DNA of 64,000 nt, taken from Vulcanisaeta sp. JCM 14467. GTDB taxonomy: Archaea > Thermoproteota > Thermoprotei > Thermoproteales > Thermocladiaceae. Position numbers and translations under genes: made by a program. The stretch's first letter is position 1. Each line of letters opens with the position of its first letter. Location of the stretch: contig NZ_BBDM01000005.1 of assembly GCF_001316245.1 (NCBI RefSeq), positions 83,219 to 147,218 on the forward strand, written 5' to 3'. Below the pieces are notes generated by a model. That model did not search any database and was not told the origin of the DNA. It worked only from the letters and a program-made list of their open reading frames with translations. Positions 9,995-20,115 of the stretch are shown in pieces.

Positions 9995-11211
9995 TTAATC
10001 ATGGCCTGAGCCAGTTGTCTGCCCTGTCGTTTGTTGGCTGGCCTGTGATGTTAGGAATTGTATGTACTGGAGCCTATTCTTCTCATACTCATCGACGGGT
10101 ATGGGCTTAAGCTTCGAAAGTATCTGCGGTAGGGTCGTGTACTCCATCTCCTCAGGTGGCAGCCTATGCGGCATTACTGGCCCATCCTCCTTATGTAATC
10201 AGTTATTTGGGCAGCCAACTGCCTACTATAGTCGAAGGCTGGGTCATCAAATAGGTCGACAGGTCCCTCCAGGTAACCATCATGTAATTGGAAGCCCAGG
10301 GCAATGACCTTCGGCGGTCCGTCAAACCTAGTCATCTTCGGGCCAAGGGCTATCCTCTTCTCCATGTCAATGCTTATCATCTTTGCCGGCATTAATGGAC
10401 CCACATGACTACCCCTCATCCAACCCTCAACCAAGTGCGGGTATGCGAATGCCTCGAGTATCTCACCAACGGCTGGTAAGCCGTGCTGCGCCCTAACCAT
10501 GGCCACTGGGTCGTCCTTACCAACATAGCGGCCGGCAATTAGGTTCAGCCTCTCGACACTCGTGACGGAGGCCTGTGTTAGGTCGGACCTCCTGTAGATC
10601 CTCCTTATTATGTACCTGCCCGGCGTACCTATTAGGCCTAATATGTCGTAGCTATTCTCCGGCGCATCGAGTAGGTAAACCTTGCCCTCATAAACATCGA
10701 GGATCTCAAACCTAAAGCCCTGGTGCATTGATGGATCAATAACCAAGCCAGCCGTGTTAAATGGATCAGCAAATATCCTATAGAATGGCAAATTGAAGGC
10801 ACCCGGCTCAGTCTTATCAGCAGCAAAAACAACCAAGGGCTCACTAGGCCTCTCCTCAAACTCCATCTCAGCGACCTGGGGACCAAGACCCCTAATATTA
10901 CCGCTGAACGTATCCTTGAGTAGGTCCTGACCAGCGCCGTAGAGCTTAACCTTCTTCGCTATGTTCTCCGTAGCCTCCTTAAATATTGACCAGGCAAGAC
11001 CATGAATGTCAGGATTGTTCTCACCCTTCGTGTGCGTCATGAGCAATGACATGTCATCGCCAGCATTATACACGAAGTAATCAATTATCAAGCCCCTCTT
11101 CTGCTCCTCCCTAAGTCTCTCAGCCGCAAACTCAAGTATCTTAGGATGTACCCAGGCATGCCCAGGTAAGCCTCCTATGTCTGCCTTTATTATCGAGACC
11201 GTGACCTTCAT
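9995..11211 (-). CDS. fbp: Fructose-1,6-bisphosphate aldolase/phosphatase, one frameshift
   Basis: Bifunctional archaeal enzyme that condenses dihydroxyacetone phosphate with glyceraldehyde 3-phosphate and dephosphorylates the product to fructose 6-phosphate; the key gluconeogenic enzyme. Visible are VTVSIIKADIGGLPGHAW, VYNAGDDMSLLMTH (metal-binding Asp residues) and MTRFDGPPKVIALGFQL. The main frame stops at 10174 after YIRRMGQ, but with one base restored the family C-terminus follows (HGPVMPHRLPPEEMEYTTLP) and runs to TAA at 9995, giving about 405 residues. ATG 11211 is preferred over TTG 11214; a TATA-like stretch lies at about 11232-11248. Confidence 0.95.
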
Positions 11212-11324
11212 CAACAGTATTTTTAAATCGATGTATTAATATTTTACCCTTATAACATTTTCAATACTAATAATCATTTATCAGGGTAAAATGAGTATAA
11301 AGAATATTAACTTATTGACAAAGA

Positions 11325-12296
11325 TCATACACCACCAAGATCAGCCCCCTCCAGGTATTTAAACACAACCCCAGCAATTGCACGGGCAAGCGGCGGCGGC
11401 ACAGCCTCACCTATCTGGTTAAATTGGGAATCCTTCGGCCCGAAAAACACGTGATCATCTGGAAAACCCATGAGCCTAGCCTGCTCCCTAACAGTGAGTA
11501 TCCTATCCTCAAATGGGTGTACAAAACGTACACTACCCATTACAGTTGGCGCCGGCTTCCATGGGTTGAGCCTAACGAAATTTCTAAATGAGCCGGTGGC
11601 GCCCCTGAACCTGTAAAGGGCCTCATCCCAACCAAGCTTAGCTATACCCCTAACCTTCCTATCACTGATCGTGACATACTCATGATTAAGCACCCTCGGA
11701 TCACCAGGCTCGGGCAGGTCGCCTATCGCATCCCAAACAGTCAAAACCCTGCCAAGCTTCTCAGGCCTTATCGGTACATTACTAATGAAGACCCTACGCC
11801 TAACGCTAGGCGTTCCATAATCCTCAGCGTGAAGCACGTTGAAGTAAATCCTCTCATAACCAACCCTGGCAAACTCATTAATCAGGGCATCCCTCAACGG
11901 ACCATCCATTATGTGAACCACGTTCTCAAGAACAAAGACCCTAGGCCTCAACTCACCAACCAGCCTAATGAACTCAAGCGTCAACCTACCCAACTCATCG
12001 ACATAAAGCCTATCAAGCGGGTCCCTAGCCCTCCTCGGGTTGGCCTCGGTAAATGCCTCACAGGGACTACCACCGATTACTACGTCAGGACTGGCGCCAA
12101 TGTACTTAATAATGTCCTCACCCCGAATATTCCTAACATCATCAACAATCATGACAGCACCTGGGAAGTTATAACTATATGTTCGCGCGGCATTCACATC
12201 AATCTCAACGCCAAGAGCCACGTCAAAGCCCACGTCCCTAAACCCCCTACTAAATCCCCCTGCGCCGGCGAATAAATCAACTACGGTATAACCCAT
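11325..12296 (-). CDS. C5-cytosine DNA methyltransferase, orphan
   Basis: SAM-dependent cytosine-C5 methyltransferase, 323 residues. Motif I is TVVDLFAGAGGFSRGF, motif IV is GGSPCEAFTEANPRR with the catalytic Cys, motif VI is VFVLENV, motif VIII is PSVRRRVFI, and motifs IX/X are LTVREQARLMGFPDD and NQIGEAVPPPLARAI. The target recognition region between VIII and IX is short. PCEAF replaces the common PCQxFS. No restriction endonuclease gene is adjacent, so it is an orphan regulator or epigenetic enzyme, or its partner lies elsewhere. The frame is intact. Confidence 0.93.
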   Translation of the reverse strand: MGYTVVDLFAGAGGFSRGFRDVGFDVALGVEIDVNAARTYSYNFPGAVMIVDDVRNIRGEDIIKYIGASPDVVIGGSPCEAFTEANPRRARDPLDRLYVDELGRLTLEFIRLVGELRPRVFVLENVVHIMDGPLRDALINEFARVGYERIYFNVLHAEDYGTPSVRRRVFISNVPIRPEKLGRVLTVWDAIGDLPEPGDPRVLNHEYVTISDRKVRGIAKLGWDEALYRFRGATGSFRNFVRLNPWKPAPTVMGSVRFVHPFEDRILTVREQARLMGFPDDHVFFGPKDSQFNQIGEAVPPPLARAIAGVVFKYLEGADLGGV

Positions 12297-12330
12297 TACC
12301 GTAATATGAATTAATGCGTCATTTTAATTC

Positions 12331-12609
12331 CTAATCCTCCTCCTGCTCACTCTCAGACTCGTATAAATTATCGAGGAGCTGCTTAACATAGTCCTCCTTC
12401 ATCTCCTTCTCCTCCTCACTTGGCTCCTTCTCCTCATAACTCTCCACAATCACCGCACCCTTCTTCTCAATGCTCTTCTTATCGACGTAGGACTTAGCAT
12501 CACTACTCTTCATCTCCTCCTCATAACCACACCTCTGGCACCTAAGGTAGACCTTCCCCTCCCTCTTTACCGGAACCATCAAACCTCCACATCTAGGGCA
12601 AAATTTCAT
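12331..12609 (-). CDS. Zinc-ribbon protein, RpoM/TFS N-terminal type
   Basis: A 92-residue protein with one zinc ribbon (CPRCGGLM at residues 4-11, CQRCGYEEE at 24-32), like the N-terminal ribbon of transcription factor S and RNA polymerase subunit M. It lacks the second, catalytic C-terminal ribbon. The rest is a very charged Lys/Glu tail (SEEEKEMKEDY, SESEQEED), probably disordered or helical. A role in transcription or as a protein adaptor is inference. Confidence 0.75.
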   Translation of the reverse strand: MKFCPRCGGLMVPVKREGKVYLRCQRCGYEEEMKSSDAKSYVDKKSIEKKGAVIVESYEEKEPSEEEKEMKEDYVKQLLDNLYESESEQEED

Positions 12610-12745
12610 TGCGAATTAACGCAAGTAAAGGACTTACTTAAAAACCTTATGACCACCTTAACCAGGGATTACACAATCATGAGGGATAGGCGTAATCACC
12701 GAGACCTGAGAAAGTAAAATAAAAACCTTGGTTAACTGCCTAGCC

Positions 12746-13325
12746 GTGGACGAGAACTGGATATACGTTAATGGTAGGTCCGTGAGGTACTTGGTTCATG
12801 GTGATGGTAAACCCATGGTCATGGTTCATGGGTTCAGCTTTAGTGCTGACGATTGGTTTAATTGCTGTGGTAATGACTTTCCTGGCTTCAGGATATATGC
12901 CGTGGATATGCCATACGGACCAAAGTCGAGGAGTGAGCACTTCACGCCGAGGAATGATGATGACTATGCAAACCACCTATACGCCGTGATAAGGGCATTA
13001 AATATTGAGAATCCCATACTAATCGGTGCAAGCCTAGGTGGCGAGACAGTGCTTAGGTACCTGGCCCTTAACTACCCAGCAATTGCCGGCATCGTGGTTG
13101 GCCCCGTCAGTACCTTATATTAACCTGTCCAGGATAAGGGTGCCCGTAATGGGTATTTGGGGCAGTAATGACAGGGTCTCGGGTAGGGAGAACATGGAGG
13201 CCATGAGAAGGGCTGGCTTCAGGGTTGAGATTATCGAGGGTGCTGATCACCCTGCCTACCTCAGTAAGCCCGGGGAATTCGTGAGGTTGGTGCTTGATTT
13301 CCTTAGGTCAATTAACGTTATTTAG
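12746..13325 (+). CDS. Alpha/beta hydrolase, one frameshift
   Basis: Alpha/beta-hydrolase fold protein, about 193 residues after joining. Order of motifs: VMVHGFSFSADDW (oxyanion region), LIGASLGGETVLRYLA (nucleophile Ser in GxSxG), IWGSNDRVSG (Asp) and EGADHPAYL (His). The first frame ends at 13123; with one base added near 13112 the reading continues PYINLSRIRVPVMGI to 13325. The start is uncertain: GTG 12746 (VDENWIYVNG) seems best, TTG 12728 is possible. An esterase or carboxylesterase role is likely; the substrate is unknown. Confidence 0.83.
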
Positions 13326-13414
13326 CATTTTAGTGTTAATACCCACGTATTATCTGCGTAATAATCTTTATTATAAGGCATAGCGTAATTTATTTCCGGA
13401 TTATAACCCATACC

Positions 13415-13932
13415 GTGGATAGGGTTGACCTGGCGTATGTAGTTGGTGTTGTGCTTGGTAAGGAGGATATTGATGGCATTAGGGTTGCATACACCACATA
13501 CACGAGTACCCTGGGTAAGTGGGTTAGGGATCCTGAGGATGTTGTTCAGTACCTGGTAAGCATTGGTAAGGCGAAGGTCGTAAAGAGCGGTCAGGGTAGG
13601 AGCGTGATATTGACGGATAGGGAGATGATGAATAGGGTAAACAACCTATTAATGCCCAGGGAAGATGTTGACCCACTAACGCTGGTTGTTGAGGGCATTA
13701 GGAAGTTGGCAAACCCATTGTCCGGCTATGCCGACATTGGTGATGTGATTAAGTACATAGAGGGTAGGCTCAACATACCCACTAGGGAGGCTGAGGACTT
13801 CCTGGTCAAGGTGATTAAGTTCCACAGGGTAGGTTCGTGTTTGCCCACGGTGGTTCTAGGAGGTTGAAAATTGGTTCCTCATACTACGGCTTGATAAAGG
13901 TGGTGGGTGATGCAGAGACTCCTAGTTCCTAA
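13415..13932 (+). CDS. Winged-helix-like protein upstream of P-loop ATPase, one frameshift
   Basis: The product (VDRVDLAYVVGVVLGKEDID, start GTG 13415) is mostly helical and basic and looks like tandem winged-helix units. The first frame ends at 13867; a lost T in GGTTCG at about 13834 explains it, since the next frame reads FVFAHGGSRRLKIGSSYYG to TAA at 13932, about 173 residues. It overlaps the following ATPase gene by about 23 bases, so the two are probably co-expressed and may form a DNA-binding and ATPase pair. Family not recognised. Confidence 0.6.
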
Positions 13933-14733
13933 CAGGGGTTCAAGGGTAAAGCTACTTGGGCCGTCATGGAGAACGGCCAGGGAGAAATTACTAGGCATGA
14001 TTCGTGGGGATTACCAATTAATTGCCGTAATCGGTAGGGCAGGCACTGGAAAGACAACGCTCCTCCTAAGCCTTGAGGACATGGACGATGGCATTCTCAT
14101 GTATGCAGACATGACGGAGGTCAGGGACAGGGACTTACCGGCAATCATGTCAACCGTCGTGGCGGACAACATGCACATCGTGAGGGAGATACAGGAAAGA
14201 CTGAGGAGGGCTGGCGTTAAAGGCATACTCAAGGCCTTCGCAAGGCAGGCCCTGACGAGGTCATCGAAAGCGCCAGGCTAAGGCCCATGGAGACACTCAA
14301 GTTACTCAACGATGCCGTGGAACTACTGGGCATGGCACCACTGGTGATAGGTATTGACGAGGGGCTACTAAGCCAGGACGACACTAGGGCCATGGACTTC
14401 ATAAACGCCCTACACGCATTCAGAAACAACATGCGGGCAATACCATCAACAAGGATAATAACCACCCTACTCCCAGACGTGGTAAACCTAATATCGAAAA
14501 TCGACACACCACTCTTCGACATACTAAGACTAGGCGCAATAACACTCCCAGACTACGTGACGAAGGAGGACTTGGAGGAGGTCATCCAGGAATACGGACT
14601 AGGCGAAGCAGAACTAAGCAAGATAGACGCCCTAGGCCCACTAACCATGAGGCAACTCATATGCCTAATAAATACGAAACTCGACACCACAAAATGCGGA
14701 ATAGACACAGCAGGAGAAATAACAATAGAATAA
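13910..14733 (+). CDS. P-loop ATPase (AAA/STAND-like), one frameshift
   Basis: About 275 residues. Walker A is AVIGRAGTGKTTLLL near residue 45, Walker B is APLVIGIDEGLLS near residue 145, and a sensor-like ITTLLPDVV follows. A frame break near 14255 separates the first part (to 14281) from the second; with one base restored the reading is DEVIESARLRPMETLKLL. The C-terminus (LGPLTMRQLICLINTKLD) is helical. No nuclease or transmembrane domain is seen. Start ATG 13910, or GTG 13907. Confidence 0.72.
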
Positions 14734-14755
14734 CTCATGATAATTTAATTTAATA

Positions 14756-14995
14756 TCATCGTAGTATCATTAGGGTTGTGCCTATCATTATGAAAACAAT
14801 ACCAGTGATTATGCTCGCCAAACCAGCTGCAGACACAAACAAACTATAAAATAAAGCACCATAAATTGAATTGCTGTAAGCCGCTATATATTGAACGAAC
14901 AACTGCGGAGTATAAAAGCCAAGAAAACCAAATACCAATAAAAGTACTCCAGAAACAATGAGGCCTAAATTGATTATCCTGACATGAATCATCAT
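14756..14995 (-). CDS. Small two-helix membrane protein
   Basis: A 79-residue protein with two long hydrophobic helices (residues 8-30 and 45-78) separated by a short polar loop. The start ATG 14995 lies downstream of a TATA-like stretch near 15010-15020. Function unknown; no family recognised. Confidence 0.55.
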   Translation of the reverse strand: MMIHVRIINLGLIVSGVLLLVFGFLGFYTPQLFVQYIAAYSNSIYGALFYSLFVSAAGLASIITGIVFIMIGTTLMILR

Positions 14996-15125
14996 TTATA
15001 TTTAATATGCATCTTTTTAAATCTTAATGTTTAATTAAAATTAAAATAATCAATGTAATGATACGAACATGTCATCAACGCAACGAAGAAACACCATAAA
15101 TTTAAAAAAGTATTATAATCTTCTT

Positions 15126-16096
15126 GTGGTTATTTTTTTATTATTTTAGTCTTATCAACAATAATAATTAGCATTTTTCTCATAATATTATTTATTAAGT
15201 ATTACAAGCAGGATATCTATGTTCTCTCAGGATTCTTTGTTAACAAGACGGCCTTAATTAACTACACATCGATAATGTCAAATAACGCATTAATGAATAG
15301 TATACTTATAAACTTCAGTAAATCATTAGCGTTTTACGTATATTTAGCATTTCTATTCACAATAACCTTTGTACTTTATATCATATATTTATATTTAATA
15401 AAGGAATTAATAAAGTATCAATTATTTAATTCAAATAATTCACTAAGAAAATGGATTTATGAATTCCATGTAAAATTATGGGGTTTAAATATCGTAGATA
15501 TTGTCTTCCTTTTTGAGTTCATCATTATTCCAATATCAAATATTATGATGATATTTATAGGTATTTTACCATTAATTGAAGAAATTGAAATTTTACCTAA
15601 GATATCTCCTGCAATATTTCCATCTATTGTTGAAATTATTCTTTTTGGTATAGATATTGCCTTATTAATTGTGATGACATTAGTTGAAACGAACAATAGA
15701 TCTACGGGTAATTGTAAATTGAAAGTTAAAGAATTCTTTGAAGAACATAGTTTATACGTATATGAGGATCATATAGCAAGGGTGTTAAGGATCGTCGTAA
15801 TAATTATGATATTAATTTCCATACCATTAAGTACGGGTCTAGTAATTCCTGCCCTCGTAAGTAAGGCAATACTTGATACGTATACATTTGTAGCATTCTT
15901 TATGCTAGCCATAACGTTAATTTTTAGCATAGCCATGTTTATTTTAGAAACACTGGCAGATTTAAAGATACATGTATTATGTAGCAAGATACGTGTAAAA
16001 TCATTGTTTGACCTTTTAATGTTTTTGGTCATCGTAATAGTTGTATTAATTGCAAGTGTAGTATCGCCCTTTATTTTACTTCTTATTCTAAGGTAA
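15126..16096 (+). CDS. AT-rich polytopic membrane protein, one frameshift near start
   Basis: The open frame from 15275 extends upstream in phase to about 15140. With one T added to the T7 run at 15131-15137 it joins a GTG at 15126 (VVIFFIILVLSTIIISIFL), about 25 bases after the TATA-like AAATTTAAAAAAGTATTATAA. The joined protein is about 323 residues with six or more membrane helices. Codon use is much more AT-rich than its neighbours (many AAT, ATT, TTA codons), which suggests recent acquisition. No family recognised. Confidence 0.6.
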
Positions 16097-16138
16097 TTAC
16101 TTACTTTATTGCCTTTATTGCCAAATTAATAGTTCTGG

Positions 16139-16234
16139 AGCCCCGGCCGGGATTCGAACCCGGGACCTCCCGCTTACGAGGCTTGCACGGGGCGATTGCC
16201 CCAGGGCGCTCCGACCGGGCTGAGCTACCGGGGC
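16139..16234 (-). tRNA. tRNA-Thr (CGU) with a 21-nt non-canonical intron
   Basis: On the minus strand the acceptor GCCCCGG (16234-16228) pairs with CCGGGGC (16146-16140), discriminator T at 16139, and CCA is encoded at 16138-16136. The D stem is GCTC/GAGC, the T arm CCGGG-TTCGAAT-CCCGG. The anticodon loop is CTCGTAA, anticodon CGT. The anticodon stem only closes (CCCGC with GCGGG) if 16203-16183 is removed as an intron between positions 29 and 30, not at the usual 37/38. The intron has its own hairpin GGGGC-AATC-GCCCC. A TATA-like TTTAAAA lies at about 16260-16266. Confidence 0.92.
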
Positions 16235-16435
16235 TCGGCACTTACTGTGTTGCATGAGTTTTAAACTTTATGTTTTAGGGAGTCGTTGGTTAGTTAGTAA
16301 GTAATTATAAGTAATTGGCTGTATTTACTCAGGAACTTAACTTTTGTGGTTGAGTTGTTACGTTTATTTCTTCCTTAGTCATTGCGTGCACGATTATGGC
16401 TTAAAAAAACACGCCCTTTAAGGGTGGCCTGGGGG

Positions 16436-16923
16436 CTATTGCCCGTGTAGCGCCTTGCCAGCTAATTCTCTGACCTTGTTTATTAACGTCCTTATGTCCT
16501 TAGCTGCTGACTCATCGTCTGGGTATGGACTTAGTATTCCCTGCCTATCTGGCCCGTTGTATTGATATTCATGTACCCATAGCGCCATGTTCGTATACAC
16601 ATCAATATCACCACCTATTACCTGGGCCACGGGCTTCAGCGCCGTGGCTGGCATTACGGCGATTACCCAATAGACCTTCTCAACCCTAGCCCTCACTCCC
16701 CTCAACCTCTTTGTGCCTGGAATAACCTCCTTAATTCGCTCACCCTATCCACGGCATAGGCAGCCACAAGGGCCTTCCATGCCTGGAATGCCTTGCCTGC
16801 GGCGTTCCTAGTTAATCCCTGGTTTAGGAAGGACTCCACTAGGTCTGTCTCGTAGAGTGCCTCCTTCAGCCTCACTTCCCTGTACTTTCTCACGTCGAAC
16901 CAGAGCTTTGGTAATTGCTCCAC
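16436..16923 (-). CDS. PaREP1 family protein, one frameshift
   Basis: PaREP1 proteins are a multicopy family of unknown function in Thermoproteales and some Sulfolobales. The signature TRNAAGKAFQAWKALVAAYA is visible near residue 40, followed by a basic and helical C-terminal half (VYWVIAVMPATALKPVAQVI). The frame changes at about 16715, where both readings overlap; joined length is about 161 residues. ATG 16923 follows a TATA-like TTTTTAAG at about 16950. Confidence 0.78.
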
Positions 16924-16972
16924 CTACTTCAATGGGTATTCCCCGCTTAAAAATGCTTCACGACTTAATCAC

Positions 16973-18398
16973 TCACTCCCTAACCTTCTGCGTCATTGGC
17001 ACCCTAGTCCTACTCCAGGAGGTTGCTATGGCAATGGCTATCAGGGCTAAGGAGCCCTGAAGGCCATGTGTAGACTGTTTATAAACGGCGCCATTAGACT
17101 CGGCGTTAGCGTCGATGTCCCCACGAATATTTGGAAGGCCACACTCCTCGGTATTGCCATTGAGGAGACAACTATGGCTATTATGAAACTCAGCAAAATA
17201 CCTATGTTACCGATGGTTCTGTTCTATTTGCGCCTGAGGCTATTCCATACATTTCCCTGGGTACCTCGAACATGACCATCTTACCATTAGCCGCGAAGAA
17301 CATTGCAGCTCCAATACCGCTTATTGAAGCTATTATTGTTATGTAGTAGAATGGTGTCGTTAGTGTTAGTAGGGTGTCGTATAGTACGTAGGCCACCGCC
17401 TGTAATGTGAGCCCCACGGACGCTATGACCCTGGCGTCGAATCTATCGGCTAACCTACCGCCTAGGGTTGCCATTATTGAGCCAGTAGGTAGCCTGGGAC
17501 TAGCATAGGGATGCGTAGAATGGGTTCAAACCCCTAACGCCCTGTAGGTACATTATTAGTAGGAAGAGTATTGCGTTGTTCGCCATGTATTGGAAGAAGT
17601 AGGAGAAGCTGGATAGTGTGAACATCTTAATTCTAAACAATTTGAGACTCAACAGTGGTGATTTTGCCCTGGACTCTATGTATAGGAATAGCACGAGTAG
17701 GGCTATGCCTGATATTAGCATTAGGCCCACGGTGCTGTTATAGCCAACGCCTGCGTATGTTATGCCCGCCATCGATAGTAGCCGAGGGATATGCCTAGGG
17801 TCACCGCGCCGTATATGTCGAATTCCTGCCTAACCCTAACGCCCCTATCCCTTAGGTATACGAGGCCCATTATGAAGCCGAATATGGCTATTGGTACGTT
17901 TATGTAGAAGATCCAGCGCCAGCCAATGAATGTCGTTATTACTCCACCAGCCAATATGCCCGCCACGGCGCCAAGGTTCCAGCCCATTGACGTGGTCCCA
18001 AACACGAAGCCCCTCTCCTCAGGCCTGAAGTAGTCACTGGCTATTGCCATGGTGTTGCTAGTCATTAATGAACCGCCGAGCGCCTGCACGGTTCTAAAGC
18101 CGATGAGTTCCAACGCGCTGGTTGACAATCCGCACAGCGCACTACCTAGCCCAAAGAGTATCATGCCGATGTTAAACATCCTAGCTCTACCCCTCAGGTC
18201 ACCAAGTTTACCTAGCTGTGTTGAGAATATTGTAACAGCGAGTATGTAGATCAATATAACCCAAACGAGCGTCGCCAGATCGGCATGTAATGCCGACATC
18301 ATGACAGGTAGCGCTAGGACAACTATTGTGCTATCCAGTGCCGTCATGAAAGATGCCAGGGTGAGTAACAGCAAAACTATGAATTGCGCCCTATCCAT
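16973..18398 (-). CDS. MFS drug-resistance type transporter, four frameshifts
   Basis: Major facilitator of the 14-helix DHA2 (EmrB/QacA) type, about 475 residues after joining. Visible are LDSTIVVLALPVMMSAL at helix 1, LGKLGDLRGRARMFNIG (motif A) and WNLGAVAGILAGGVIT with WRWIFYINVPIAI (motif C region). Breaks lie near 17765, 17485, 17262 and 17030. The last reads LAFRASLALIAIAIATSW in the restored frame, ending TGA at 16973. The start ATG 18398 follows the TATA-like CCCTTTAAACC at about 18425. Substrate unknown. With four breaks it could be a true pseudogene. Confidence 0.82.
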
Positions 18399-18479
18399 TG
18401 ATCATAGCATTAATTAGATCCCCTTTAAACCTTTATTACAGAGATCAAACCTTAAAAATGGGCGCATCATCAAAATTAT

Positions 18480-19676
18480 ATGGTCACGATCAAGGACATA
18501 GAGATATACAGTGAGTGATTTGGCGACGGCTAAGGCATCCCCATGGGCTTCGGTCTCGATAATAGTCAGGGTCATTACAAGTGATGGGCAGGTTGGTTAT
18601 GGGGAGGCCGTACCAACGCTCAGGGTTAACCAGGTCGTTAAGGCTATTGAGGAGGTTAGGAGGTTCATGATTGGTAAGGACGTTTAGGATTGAATACCTA
18701 TTCAGGGAGTGGTATAAGCATGAGTTCTACATAGCCCGTTCATTCGAGGCAGCCACAGCGTATAGCGCCGTTGACATAGCCCTGCACGACCTACTAGGCA
18801 AGTACCTGGGCGCACCCGTTTACCAGTTCATGGGTGGTCTCGTTAATGAGAAGATTAAGGCTTATGCCAATGGTTGGTACAGCGACTGCGTAACGCCTGA
18901 CGACTTCGCAAGAGGGCTAAGGAGGTCGTCTCCATGGGCTTCAAGGCGATGAAGCTCGACCCATTCGGGCCATACTTCGACCAGATGGATGAGGAGGGTC
19001 TTGAGGAGGCCGTGGAGCGTGTTAGGGCTGTTAGGGAGGCCGTGGTAAGTACGTGGACATACTCATAGAGACTCACGGAAGGTTTAATGTTAATACGGCG
19101 GTAAGGATGGTCAAGGCCATGGAGGAGCTCAACCCGTTATTCATTGAGGAGCCGGTACACCCTGACCTAAACTTCGAGGGGCTTGCCAAGATAAAGGCCG
19201 CGGCGCCCACTGTCAGGATTGCGGTTGGTGAGAGGATAATCACCGTTGAGGAGGCGCTTCAACTCCTCGAGAGGGGGCTTGTGGATGTCCTCCAACCCGA
19301 CATAACCAACGCCCTGGGCTTCACGGGCATGAGTAGGATTAGGGCCTTAACGGAGGCCTATGGCGTTGAGTTGGCACCGCATAACGCCTTTGGCCCAGTG
19401 CAGCATGTGGCGACGCTGCAATTTGACGCGAGCACCTATAATCTGCTCATCCAGGAGAGCTTCTACGAATTCTGGCCCCAGTGGAAGAGGGACTTAATAT
19501 ATAATGCCGTTAAGCTTGAGGACGGTTACTATAGGGTGCCTAACAAGCCGGGGCTTGGCATTGACGTTAATGAGAAGGTGCTCAGCGAGATGAGGTTTGA
19601 GGGTATGGAGCCATTCCACGAGGAGGAGCCTGTATGGGTAATTAAAAATACCTGGAAAAGGTTCAGGAATCCATGA
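18480..19676 (+). CDS. Enolase-superfamily sugar-acid dehydratase (gluconate/galactonate type), four frameshifts
   Basis: Mandelate racemase/muconate lactonizing enzyme family member. The barrel carries [11 protein letters not shown] (Lys motif as in gluconate and galactonate dehydratases), [10 protein letters not shown] (first metal ligand region), [11 protein letters not shown] (second), IAVGERI (third), [14 protein letters not shown] and [12 protein letters not shown] (catalytic His). In Thermoproteales such enzymes convert D-gluconate or D-galactonate to 2-keto-3-deoxy sugars in the branched Entner-Doudoroff pathway; that assignment is by motif and relatives. Breaks at about 18518, 18668, 18912 and 19046 are each fixed by one base. 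ATG 18480 lies 25 bases after CTTAAAAATG. Confidence 0.85.
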
Positions 19677-19713
19677 GTTATTAATTTAAATTAGTCACTA
19701 ATTATTACATCAA

Positions 19714-20115
19714 ATGTCATCGCATGACGATGTTTATTCAATAATAAACCAATTGAGTGACCTAGAGAAGAAGGTGCTGGCCCATATTTATCATTATGGA
19801 CCTGACACTCCGTGGCTACTTGCCAGGAGGTTGCTTGGTGCCGCTGGTTGGAGGCCCATAGTCCCTGAGGATGAGGTTGAGAGGGCCGTCCAGCACCTGG
19901 TTCAGTTGGGTTTGTTGCAGGAGTTTAGGGGTTCGCTTAAGGGCAGGGTAACCTCCTCGGTTAAGCCCTGGCTCAAGGTTAAGCAGAGGAACCCTGAGAG
20001 GCGCGGTAGGGGTGTTTACTATGATCTGACGAAGCTTGGTAGGAAGGTTGCTGGGGAGGTTTGGAAGAACTACGTTAGACCGAACCTTAAGAAGATGCGT
20101 AGTGGGCAGTCATGA
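19714..20115 (+). CDS. DUF2250 winged-helix protein
   Basis: A 133-residue basic protein with a winged-helix fold: LEKKVLAHIYHYGPDTPWLL, then ARRLLGAAGWRP and VERAVQHLVQLGLLQEF, which matches the DUF2250 pattern of archaeal HTH proteins. It probably binds DNA as a transcription regulator. ATG 19714 lies about 25 bases after TAATTTAAATTAG. Its stop overlaps the convergent binding-protein gene by 6 bases. Confidence 0.75.
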   Translation: MSSHDDVYSIINQLSDLEKKVLAHIYHYGPDTPWLLARRLLGAAGWRPIVPEDEVERAVQHLVQLGLLQEFRGSLKGRVTSSVKPWLKVKQRNPERRGRGVYYDLTKLGRKVAGEVWKNYVRPNLKKMRSGQS

